NCBI GenBank assembly: GCA_039105265.1 | Contig: JAPFFF010000030.1 | Span: 372,001 to 436,000, forward strand | Length of the DNA stretch: 64,000 nucleotides | Source of the DNA: Tritrichomonas musculus | Lineage: Eukaryota; Parabasalia; Tritrichomonadida; Tritrichomonadidae | Direction: 5' to 3' | In this document: one piece after another, positions 19,508 through 29,400 of the stretch | Numbering within the stretch: position 1 is the first letter of the stretch | How the letters are laid out: every line of letters begins with the position of its first letter | Position numbers and translations under genes: made by a program | Notes under the pieces: generated by a model | Database searches by the model: none | What the model was told of the DNA's origin: nothing | Seen by the model: only the letters and a program-made list of their open reading frames with translations

Positions 19508-19923
19508 TTTTTAAAAAAAAAATTATTCAATTGATTTTTCGATATTACTTATTTTATGAGTTTATCTTTTCATTAAAGAAATAATATTTATGCAATTATA
19601 AATTTTTATATTACTATATTTAATTTAATTATATTTTTATTTATATTGTCTACAAAAATTAATTTTTTTCAACGATAAAATAAAAAATTAATAATATATA
19701 AAAAGATTAATGAAATATGATTAAAATAATAAAATATCAAAATTTAATAAAATAAAATAATTTTATATCATTTAAATTTATTATTTGTAATATATGTTAT
19801 TTATAAGTTAAATTTATTTTCCACGATTCTTAATTATAATAAGAAAAACATATATTTTTTAATTCAATTGATTGTTTTTGTAGTTTTTCTCAGAAAGCTA
19901 ACTAAGAATTTCTTAGTAAGAAA
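19508..19923. other. AT-rich spacer upstream of the DUF362 gene
   Basis: About 400 bp of very AT-rich sequence. It ends with one copy of the GTAAGAAA octamer (19916-19923), the left target duplication of the element beginning at 19924. Confidence 0.5.
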
Positions 19924-21475
19924 AAAGGAGAACGAAGACGGTTTTTTTTGTACGTTAAAAAATATATTAAAATGATTTTATATAATTAATTAATAGTCAT
20001 TTTTTCGATATTTGTTAATATTAATATTTATTAATCATATTTAAATGAATTTGCATTATTAAAAATACATTTATTGTTCAAATAATGGAAATTATATGCT
20101 ATCTGTATCTAATTTTCATAAATAGGTATGTGAAATTAAGAAATCGTTTATATAAAAGTTTAGTGATGGTATAATAACCCAATTGACCCTCCCAGAAAAG
20201 AAATTCAGCGTGTGTATTTTTATTTATTTCCTAAGAAAGAAAAAATAATCATTAAATTTTTTTTGAAAGATTTTGAATAAATTATTTATTTCTATTCAAT
20301 TACTCTCAATTAAAATATTTATTTGAGATAATTTCTTTTTTTTTTAAGAATTTTATTTATTTTATTTATGGATAATTTATTCATTTTAAACTTATTATAA
20401 TGCAATTTATATAAATATGATATTTGTTTATGTTTATATAAAAAGTATATAATATATATATTTCATTTATATAAAGATAAAAATGATTTAATTATACATT
20501 CTCAATCATCAATAAGAAATTTTAAATTAAATATCATCGTCCAAGAGTCAATTTTGAGAACAATTTCATATAAAATAAATCTTTAATATTCAATTATTAA
20601 TTTTCATGAAATTCCATCATACAATGTATTAAAGTAGGATTTTTCTTATAAAACATTTGTATTTCTTTACCATTAAATCTGCATTTATATTAATTTATCA
20701 AAATGAAGCCTATTTATAAATAATTTTATTATAATTTTAATATTTTTTAAATATGCAAGTTTTATTAATTATTACGTCAGTGATAAATAATATTTCCCAC
20801 CTTTACTTTACTATTTTAGCCTTTTTCCTCAATCTAAAATATCTATTATTTTAGCTTCAAATTTGAAATTTATCATATAAAAATCCAATATTTAATCAAT
20901 TTAACAGGCTAGGTAAGCTCTTTTATTTTTTTTTTTAGATTTGAAAAAAATATTTATAAAATATATACTAAATAATTAAGCATAACATTTTAGTATGTCA
21001 TTATATAAAAATATAATAGTAAAAAAAGTGATTTATGTCATTTTTGTTAAGATAAAATAAAAATGAAAGAGATTATTTTATATAGTTTTAATTCAATTTT
21101 TTAAAAAAATAAAATGCTATTATCTTGTTATATTTTTATAAACTATATATAATATCACATGATATAGTTTGTATACAATATAAAAAAATAGATAAAATCA
21201 TAAACTATGAAAAATAATTATACAACTTGCACAGATTCTTTGTAACAATTTTGATATCTAAATGTTACAAGAAATTGAATTAAAAATCTATCATTACAAT
21301 TCAATTTATTAACTTTTTCATAACTTTTATTTTTATTTTGTGAATATCTTTGTTTCCCTACGATATTTCTTTTTGGTTTCTTATTAAGAATTATTCAATA
21401 TATAATATTATATTTATATTTATATAAAATAAGTCGAAAAAAATTTTTGTCATAACCGTCTCTCCGTTCTCCTTT
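19924..21475. mobile_element. Nonautonomous inverted-repeat DNA element, 1552 bp, family unresolved
   Basis: The left end reads AAAGGAGAACGAAGACGG and the right end, read inward on the opposite strand, AAAGGAGAACGGAGAGACGG. The immediate flanks are identical octamers, GTAAGAAA at 19916-19923 and 21476-21483, so this is a transposed unit with an 8-bp target duplication. The terminal repeats are only about 20 bp. The interior is extremely AT-rich with no frame of note. The ends lack the hAT CAGGG signature; an 8-bp duplication with G-rich ends is compatible with Merlin- or MULE-type mobilisation, but I cannot decide. Confidence 0.78.
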
Positions 21476-21710
21476 GTAAGAAATTATAAAGGTCATACAA
21501 CTAAATTGAATAAAAAATAAAATTAAATAAATTTATATTTATCTTAATAAATAATTTATTTTATAATTATAATATATAATTTATATGTTATATATCCAAT
21601 ATTATAAAATGTAATGATTGAAATAAAGACTTTAATTAAAATACAATATATATCGATTTCTTATATATTTGTATCATTTAAAAAATATAAATGTCATTTG
21701 AATGGGTATA

Positions 21711-21896
21711 CTATGTGTTATACAAATAATATTTTGCTTTTTGACGAAATCCTTCAGTAACTGAAATATTAGACTTTTTATATTTATCAGACCAATCAAC
21801 TAAATCTTCATTTTTAGAAAAAACTGACATTTGATTTGGAATGAAATTCAAATATATTAGAGAGTAAATGCATATAAATAAAATTATATTCTTCAT
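21711..21896 (-). pseudogene. Possible N-terminal fragment of a papain-family cysteine protease
   Basis: The 61-codon frame begins with a signal-like leader (MKNIILFICIYSLIYL). It continues with DLVDWSDKYKKSNISVTEGF and RQKAKYYLYNT, which resembles the start of an inhibitor I29 propeptide (W, spaced aromatic, then E/R/F). Nothing of the protease follows. If correct, it is the stub of a host cathepsin-like gene ending about 110 bp from the large transposon. Similarity is short, so a chance frame remains possible. Confidence 0.35.
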
Positions 21897-22006
21897 TGGA
21901 CTCCTGTAACGTCCAATTTTTTTAAAATCGTCATTTAATAATTCAACAAATTCAATTTTTCTGTATTTTTAGCTAAAAAATGAAATTTTTTGGGAATTAT
22001 TTATGT

Positions 22007-22857
22007 GCACCCAAAATGCACCCCGGCCAAATAGGTATTCAAAAAATGCACCCCAAATCGGTTTTGCACCCAAATTTTATTATTGCACCTATTTTGCACC
22101 CAAATAAACTAAATAAAAAGTGGTTTGCTTATACAAAATTTTTCTATCTTCATTTCTAACTTTTTTGGCTCAAAATCCTTTATAAAGTATTTTATTTCTG
22201 GTAATTTGCTTTGTTTACCGTGGAATCGATTGTTCTGTCTCTTTTTCATCCTTTTTTTTGCAAATATTCAAATATTATATAATTTTCATAATAATTCAAT
22301 TTATTGGTTTAAAATGGTTGTTTATAATATACTTAATTATTCTGTCATATGAAAATTTAGAAGCTAGCTGAGAGTAAAAAAATATTTGTGTTTTAAAATT
22401 GTTATAATCTACCTCAGAATATATTGAAAGAATAAAAAAAAATCCATATTTTGAATACTCTGATTTGAATGCTCTCACAAAAATATAAAATTTGATATAA
22501 ATATTAATTTTAAACGGATATTTAAGACTTTAAAACGATTTTCTTAAAGAACAAAGTGAGATTAATATCAAGCAAAGATGCAGAATGAGGCTTGATATTA
22601 TAAATTTATTTTAGTATAATAATTTTTTTGTTTTTTCAATTTTTTTTTATATAATTTAAAACGACCAACTTAAAAATACTCAAAAAATAAAAAGATCAAT
22701 TAAATTATTAATAAATCATTATGTAGATATAAATTGTTATAACCTTTTTTTTGTTTTTTCAATTTTTTTTTATATAATTTAAAACGATCAACTAAAAAAT
22801 ACTCAAAAAATAAAAAGATCAATTAAATTATTAATAAATCATCATTTAGATGTGGAA
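22007..22857 (+). repeat. Left terminal inverted repeat of the giant transposon
   Basis: The repeat is collinear and almost identical with the reverse complement of 34594-35687. The outermost 95 bp contain six copies of GCACCC/GCACCT (at about 22007, 22018, 22048, 22066, 22085 and 22096). The inner end contains two copies of a 123-bp unit, against about four in the right arm. Identical short open frames in the two arms are a by-product of the repeat identity. Confidence 0.9.
22640..22850 (+). repeat. 123-bp subterminal tandem repeat, two copies
   Basis: The period is 123 bp, measured between matching AAAAAGATCAATTAAATTAT boxes at about 22690 and 22813. The same unit is present about four times in the right arm, so copy number has changed since the arms were duplicated. 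Confidence 0.8.
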
Positions 22858-23037
22858 TATAGTGAAAATTTTATATTTTTTTTTCAAAATTTCTTTTTTC
22901 TTGATATTAAAAACGTATTTATTAGAAAAAAATCAATTTTGAATAATTTACAAAAAAAATTATATAAGTTTCTTCAAAATTGAATAATGTCTTCAAAAAT
23001 GAGTACTTTTTAGTCTCTTATTATTTCACTTTAAAAA

Positions 23038-24237
23038 ATGGATATTTACAAAGAACAAAGTTACTCCAAAGATATTAGTTTAAAATTCGATGAAATAAAT
23101 GTGTTTTTTGGTGAAAAAGATTACACATCAAACTTTAATCGCATCGAAATTTTTCAGAAAATAGAAGAAGAACTTAAAAATATTGATGTCATTTACAAAA
23201 CAAAAAATTATAAATTAATTCATGATATGATAATGCAGATTATACATTTTTTAAATTCAGAAAATTATGAATTTGAAGATAATGATGAAAATTTTATTCT
23301 TTTTTTTATTCAAAAATCTCAATTATTAACCAATTTATCTGAATTTTTCGAAACAAATAATGAAAATTTTATTTTATCTATATTTCATTTTTTTATCTCT
23401 TTATCAGTGTTATCGGGTGATTATATCGATTTTTTGATTCCTCATTTTAAAAATATTGAGTTTATAATTGTTTTTTTAAAAAAGAATATAAATTCAACAA
23501 AAATTTTATCTAATTTTTACATATTATTAGGAGTTTTTTGTGAATATTCAGAAATATATCGTTTAAATCTTATTAATTCGAATTTTTTTTCTTTTAATAA
23601 TTTTGTTTTTCAAAATTTTAATAAACTTCAAAGTTTAATTTTTTTTTCTAAATTTTTTCAAGATATATCGGATGACTTAGATCTAAATGCAGCATTTCAG
23701 GAATTCCAACAATTTTTTTCTCTTTTAAAAGTTTATTTTAATGGTATTATTATTAAGAATTTTAATTCAACTCTGCCAAATCCAAAAAGTTTTAAATACG
23801 AATCAAAAATATCATTTTTGATAATAAATCTATTTCGAAATTGTTATTTATCTTCACAAATTAAATCAATTTTTATTTCAGAAAATATTTCTCTATTTAT
23901 TCAAGATCAACTTTGTTATTTTGATTCTAATAATATTTTTTTTCAAAAAATTATATCAGATTGCATTGATGTTATAGAAATAAGTTATCCTATTCAAAAC
24001 ATTCAAAAATTCGTTCAATTTTATAATAAACTTTTTGAATTTATAAATGTTCTACCTTTTTCAAAAAAATCATTATTATTTAAATCATTTGTATCGATCA
24101 TATACAAATCAAGCGATCCTATCATTTATAAAATTATCCCAGAGATTACTTCTGAACTTCGAGATTATTCTAATTCTGAAATTTATTTTGGTGAAGATAT
24201 TGATAACTTCATCGCAAAAATATGTCAAAATGAATAA
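23038..24237 (+). CDS. Passenger protein of the giant transposon, predicted helical-repeat protein
   Basis: The 399-residue intact frame lies between the left inverted repeat and the satellite. Composition is heavily Phe/Ile/Asn/Lys because of extreme AT bias. The pattern is nevertheless protein-like: an acidic N-terminus, then successive amphipathic helices (for example 'FILSIFHFFISLSVLSGDYI', then VFLKKNINSTKILSNFYILL) reminiscent of armadillo/HEAT-type alpha solenoids seen in many trichomonad hypothetical proteins. No catalytic, zinc or membrane motif is visible. It is transcribed toward the transposase. It could be an element-encoded accessory factor or a captured host gene; sequence alone does not decide. 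Confidence 0.65.
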   Translation: MDIYKEQSYSKDISLKFDEINVFFGEKDYTSNFNRIEIFQKIEEELKNIDVIYKTKNYKLIHDMIMQIIHFLNSENYEFEDNDENFILFFIQKSQLLTNLSEFFETNNENFILSIFHFFISLSVLSGDYIDFLIPHFKNIEFIIVFLKKNINSTKILSNFYILLGVFCEYSEIYRLNLINSNFFSFNNFVFQNFNKLQSLIFFSKFFQDISDDLDLNAAFQEFQQFFSLLKVYFNGIIIKNFNSTLPNPKSFKYESKISFLIINLFRNCYLSSQIKSIFISENISLFIQDQLCYFDSNNIFFQKIISDCIDVIEISYPIQNIQKFVQFYNKLFEFINVLPFSKKSLLFKSFVSIIYKSSDPIIYKIIPEITSELRDYSNSEIYFGEDIDNFIAKICQNE

Positions 24238-24489
24238 GTCAATGGTTTTTTACATTCAATAAAATCCTTTTTTATATTAAAAAAAAAAACTATTATATAA
24301 ATGTACTTTGATTTTATCATTAAACAGTATTCAACTATTTGATGTTTTTCATATCACATTTCCAAATATTTGGAAATCGACCTTTTAGTGAATGCTTTTA
24401 TGAATAAAGTATGTGCATATTATAATTAAGAGAATTACAAATACTCTAAGCTTAAATTTGATTCTATAACATACTTTTCACCTAAAAAC

Positions 24490-24600
24490 TATTGTTTTTT
24501 TTTTTTTTTTTGTTTTTGTTTTTGTTTTTTGTTTTTTTTTTTTTTTTTTTTTTTTTTTTTGTTTTGTTTTGTTTTGTTTTGTTTTGTTTTTGTTTTTTTA
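24490..24600. repeat. T-rich microsatellite (TTTTG)n and poly-T
   Basis: Long T runs are interrupted by G, including about six clean TTTTG units at 24560-24590. It is a simple sequence in the interior of the giant transposon. Confidence 0.9.
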
Positions 24601-24714
24601 AAACTTTTTGAAAGCGTTTATATAAACAACACCACTTTTTGAACTGCGTTCAAAAAGAATCTAGTAAAAACTAAGAATAGATATTTTTAATATATTTTTT
24701 TTTCTAAGTAGGAC

Positions 24715-25085
24715 ATGATATAGTTAATATATAGCATTATATTGATAATGTATAGGATTGTATTGATAATGTATAGCATTTTACTGATAATAAACTTCAA
24801 TACGATGTTAGTTTATTGAATTATAATGTTAGTATGCTTCAATATAATGTAAATGTACTACATTAAAATGATAATGTACTTCATTATGATGTTAAAATAC
24901 TGTATTATGATGTTAGTTTATTGGATATTAATGTTAATATGATATAATATATTGAATATGTACTGCATTATGATGTTAGATTATTGAATTATAATGTTTA
25001 TATACTTCATTATAATGTTAATACTCTTCAATACAATGTTAATATATCAAACAAATATTTAATATAATGTTGATATATTGAAAAT
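24715..25085. repeat. Diverged portion of the 21-bp satellite
   Basis: Degenerate copies of the 'ATGTTAATATACTNCATTAT' type recur here with substitutions and spacing changes. It is an older, decayed block of the same array as 26327-27450, separated from it by about 1.2 kb. Confidence 0.7.
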
Positions 25086-26326
25086 CATATATGATAAGCT
25101 AAGGTCTCTTGACGACCTACAAATCATATCAGCCCCTATTATTTCTCTAACGGTTTCTGCAAAAAAATTGTTTTATTCATCTACTGGTTCCTAATGATCT
25201 CATTATATTTATGATCTACTACTTCCATAATACCTTTAGGAAAAAATGTGCTGAGAATATTTATTAAATTTGTGTAGTATTAATCATAGTAACTTGAGCA
25301 AAGGCAATCAAATTGTTATTGAAACAAAGTGATGATGGAATATAAAAATATTGAGTTGTTAAACTTTCACCCTGATCATATTCCACATAAATCTGTAATA
25401 TCTTTTGAGATACTGTGCCCTGATATATTTTATTGAATGAAAAAAAAAAGATAACCGTGAAAAATAAATGTCCTGCTGAAAAGTGAAGCTGTATTACCTC
25501 ACTAGAATAGATAAATGCATATTCGTTTGTATTTGATTAACTGGTTGTATTTGATTATTCTCTTTGATGGAATAAAATCTGGTTTCAAAAGCTGCTTTTA
25601 TTCTTTAAGCTCGTACTCTCTGTCTCTTATTTTTTAATTCTGCCTTTGAGTAAATCTAAAGCTTCGTTTGTCCTCTCAATAGTGGAATATAAAGTATTTT
25701 TTTTTTTTTTTTTTTTTTTGTAATTTGTTCTTCTTTTATATGTGAGTTTTCTGCAATTTGGTTTATATTTTTTTGATTTCATAAATGCTATATACAGGCA
25801 AAATCATCAATGCTTAATTTCATACAGCCGATTCCACCAGCTCTTAAGATAATATGATTAGTGGTAGTGATTATTTTGATAGATGCACTAGAAAGATCTC
25901 AGTGCCCTCATAACTAGATATAGCACTATTTGATATATGAAAATCTGTTAATATTTCTTTATACTAAATTAAGTGAATATTCACTAACTTTCATGATGAT
26001 AAGTAATTCATGGATAACGACTTGAGAATAACAATCTGGGATTAGTAGTCTTCTAAAATAAATCTAATAAAAACTATCAGGAATTAGAAAGAATAAAAGT
26101 TAACTTGAATATAAATATAGTAAGATGCCGCTAAAGACATTGAGAATGCAAATTAAACGTTCTATTCGAAGATAAAAACGGTTAATAATTGAAAAAGCTA
26201 ATATAGCATTTCTGAATTTTTTGTGCACTTTTGTTTTTTTATAAAGTTGAATTTGCATTTTTTATTCAAAAAGTGTGGACCTTTCTGGTTAGGTAACTAG
26301 CAAGCCTTGCCCAAAAAACTTACTCA
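25086..26326. other. Interior spacer of the transposon with possible minus-strand coding relics
   Basis: Base composition is less AT-extreme than around it. On the minus strand several short stretches read like decayed protein: TVSQKILQIYVEYDQGESLT (about 25370-25425) running on to YIPSSLCFNNNLIAFAQV, and IILRAGGIGCMKLSIDDFA (about 25800-25860). Stops and frame changes separate them and I recognise no family. It may be a decayed second passenger gene. Also present is a poly-T tract at about 25698-25720. Confidence 0.35.
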
Positions 26327-27450
26327 AATGTTAATATACTTCATTACAATGTTAATATACTGCATCATAATGAAAATATACTGCATCATAATGTTAATAT
26401 ACATCATTATTATGTTAATATACTGCATTATGATGTCAATGTACAGTATCATGATGCTAGATTATTGAATTATGATGTTAATATATTAAATTATAGAGTT
26501 AATGCATTGTATTATGATGTTAGATTATTGTATTATATTGTTAATATATTGAATTATAATGTTAATACATTGCATAATAATGTTAATATACTGCATCATA
26601 ATGATAATACATTGCATAATAATGCTAATATACATCATTATTATGTTAATATACATTATTATGATGTTAATATACTGTATTGTGATGTCAATGTACAGTA
26701 TCATGATGCTAGATTATTGAATTATGATGCTAATATATTAAATTATAATGCTAATGTACATCATTATTATGTTAATATACTTCATTACAATGCTAATATA
26801 CTGCATTATAATGTTAATATACAGCATCATAATGTTAATATACTGCATCATAATGTTAATATACTGCATTATAATGTTAATATACAGCATTATGATGTCA
26901 ATGTACAGTATCATGATGCTAGAATATTGAATTATGATGTTAATATATTAAATTATAATGTTAATATACTGCATTATAATGTTAATATACAGCATCATAA
27001 TGATAATACATTGCATAATAATGCTAATATACATCATTATTATGTTAATATACATCATTATTATGTTAATATACATCATTATTATGTTAATATACATCAT
27101 TATTATGTTAATATACATCATTATTATGTTAATATACATCATTATTATGTTAATATACATCATTATGATGTTAATATACTGCATTGTGATGTCAATGTAA
27201 AGTATCATGATGCTAGATTATTGAATTATGATGTTAATATATTAAATTATAATGTTAATATACATCATTATTATGTTAATATACATCATTATTATGTTAA
27301 TATACATCATTATTATGTTAATATACATCATTATTATGTTAATATACTGCATCATAATGTTAATATACTGCATCATAATGTTAATACATTGTATAATAAT
27401 GCTAATATACATCATTATTATGTTAATATACTGCATTATGATGTTAAATT
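26327..27450. repeat. Minisatellite with a 21-bp period
   Basis: About fifty tandem units of the type ATGTTAATATACATCATTAT plus one base, with unit variants differing at a few positions. The most homogeneous part is about 27030-27180 and 27250-27345. Because 21 is a multiple of three, frames stay open through the array: one plus-strand frame gives a 350-codon run of the seven-residue unit VNIHHYY, and other frames on both strands give units such as MLIYIII. I treat these as repeat artefacts, not genes. It sits immediately upstream of the transposase gene. Confidence 0.92.
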
Positions 27451-27540
27451 ATTGTTTATTCCATTATATGTTGTAAATTTAACGATAGATTTTGAGCTAA
27501 AACAATTTTATATTTAAATAATTTACAAATTATTTATTGA

Positions 27541-29400
27541 ATGAATATCCAATTCAAAAAATTGACACAAAAACGTTTAATTTTTAACAAAATGAATATC
27601 ATAGAAAAGCTTCAACAAAATACTTCATTTAGGCCAAATGGTGCACCATTTATTCTCAGTTTCAATCAATACAATTACAAATATGTTAAATATTTAAAAA
27701 AAACACAACATTTCAAATATGTTTGCGAGAATGGTTATAATAGGCATAAAAAAATCGAAGAAAGGTGTCCTGCATATATTTTAGTTTCCTTTGAAGTTGT
27801 AAAAAAAACAGAGAATGAAGAAGAAGTTAAGCTTGGACAAATTATACAAATGAATGTTCAACATAATTGTATAAAAGAAATAGGAACAACAAATAAGTTT
27901 ATAAAAGATTCTGAACTCAAAAGCAAAATAGATGAAATTTATTACTCTCAAATGCCTCGACCAACCCAAAGCCAAATAATAACACAATTGACAAAAAAAA
28001 TAAACAGTGAAAACAATGAAGAAGAGAGTAAAATACCAATTTCTCAAAGAATTGTTTATAATCAATGGTCAAAATTAAATAGAGATAACAAAATAATTGA
28101 TACTGATTTTGGAAAGATAAGACAAACAAATCGTAAAACGGATTTCGAACTTTTTAAATTCCGTTGTTCAAATTTTCCGGTTGGAAAGAATTTATTTATT
28201 TGTTATAGTTCAAAATTTCAACAGTCATTAATTCAAAAATCTTCATTTATTTTTATCGATGGAACTTTCGATGTTACTCCAGATGGATTTGAACAGGTTT
28301 TGGTGCTTTTAGGACGAACTGAACACATGAATATTCCATTGGCTCATTTTTTATTACCAAACAAAGAAAAAAAGACTTATGAACTTGCTTTTTTGATGTT
28401 TATAAATTCAATTAAAAAAGGATTTCAAAATGGAGCTACTTTTATTACAGATTTCGAACTTGGAGAATCAAATGCTGTCAAAAAAATTTTAATGAATGAA
28501 ACTCATATTTTTCAGTATTGTTATTTTCATTTTTCACAAATAATGAGAAGGTATTTCGATAAATATCAGAAATTTGAATTTTTAGATAAGTTAAAGAATA
28601 TCAGTTATTTACTACCATTTATTTCAGAAAGGTTATTAAATACAGTTATCAAAGTATTATCTCAATGGGAAATCACAGATCAATTTTCACTTTATTTTGA
28701 GTATAATTTTAAAAATAAATATAGGTTCAATGATTGGAATGTTTATAATAAAATTAATAAAGATATTATTACAAATAACGTAGCCGAAAGTCATAATGCA
28801 AAATTGAAAGATCGAATTGGACATCATCCTACATTAGCAAATTTCGAAGAAATAATACAACAAATCGAAGAAGAAGATCATCTCAGATACGAATTGAAAG
28901 AAATAGATGACACAGAAATAAAAAGAATTGACGAAGATACATTTATACAAATTTTTAAAAATTTTATAACAGACTTACGAAGAGCTGGGTACAAACAAAA
29001 AAAAAATACAAATTCAGATACAAGTATAGAAAAATATGATCAAAGATTAAATAATGAACTTTTATTTGATGATGACAAAAATGAAATAACAGATATAGTA
29101 GAAGAAGACGATACAGATGACAAAACTATTATAGAAGAAATAAACGAACTGGAAAATGCGCAAGAAATAAGACTAGTTAACGAAGCCTATTCAATACCAA
29201 AGGTTCACATCAAAACAATACCTACAGAAGCTCAACAAATACTACAAGAAAACTTAATCAATTACAGAAATGCTCCAGGACGATCGACAGAAAGAAAAAG
29301 AATATTATCAGAAACATTTACCAAAATACAAGAAATTTCACCAAACATAACAAAAACTCAGGTTCGTAGTTGGTTTAATAACAATATGAATAAGATTTAG
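27541..29400 (+). CDS. MULE-type transposase with zinc motif and homeodomain-like C-terminus
   Basis: The 619-residue protein is intact. The N-terminus (about 35-112) has the spacing of a FLYWCH/WRKY-GCM1 zinc fold: FKYVC near 62, RCPAY near 76, and HNC near 109. The catalytic core (about 235-440) shows IDGTFDVTP (Asp near 239), ITDFELGE (Asp near 303), then CYFHFSQIMRR. TNNVAESHNAKLKDR near 412 is the conserved MULE region expected to hold the catalytic Glu. A long acidic linker follows (about 470-545). The last 65 residues end in TKTQVRSWFNNNMNKI, which matches recognition helix 3 of homeodomains, keeping the Trp, Phe and Asn (W48, F49, N51 in homeodomain numbering). A second Met at residue 18 could be the real start. 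It would bind and cut the long inverted repeats. Confidence 0.92.
   Translation: MNIQFKKLTQKRLIFNKMNIIEKLQQNTSFRPNGAPFILSFNQYNYKYVKYLKKTQHFKYVCENGYNRHKKIEERCPAYILVSFEVVKKTENEEEVKLGQIIQMNVQHNCIKEIGTTNKFIKDSELKSKIDEIYYSQMPRPTQSQIITQLTKKINSENNEEESKIPISQRIVYNQWSKLNRDNKIIDTDFGKIRQTNRKTDFELFKFRCSNFPVGKNLFICYSSKFQQSLIQKSSFIFIDGTFDVTPDGFEQVLVLLGRTEHMNIPLAHFLLPNKEKKTYELAFLMFINSIKKGFQNGATFITDFELGESNAVKKILMNETHIFQYCYFHFSQIMRRYFDKYQKFEFLDKLKNISYLLPFISERLLNTVIKVLSQWEITDQFSLYFEYNFKNKYRFNDWNVYNKINKDIITNNVAESHNAKLKDRIGHHPTLANFEEIIQQIEEEDHLRYELKEIDDTEIKRIDEDTFIQIFKNFITDLRRAGYKQKKNTNSDTSIEKYDQRLNNELLFDDDKNEITDIVEEDDTDDKTIIEEINELENAQEIRLVNEAYSIPKVHIKTIPTEAQQILQENLINYRNAPGRSTERKRILSETFTKIQEISPNITKTQVRSWFNNNMNKI

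Noticed and set aside
22125-22478. Short open frames inside the left inverted repeat (identical ones at 35216-35569)
   Set aside because: They are identical only because the arms are identical. Phe/Ile-rich composition with no domain, and two overlapping frames on opposite strands.
26465-27517. 350-residue open frame made of seven-residue units, and frames of 60-86 codons over the same array
   Set aside because: All are translations of the 21-bp satellite. Several frames on both strands are equally open, which is expected for a period divisible by three and gives no evidence of a protein.
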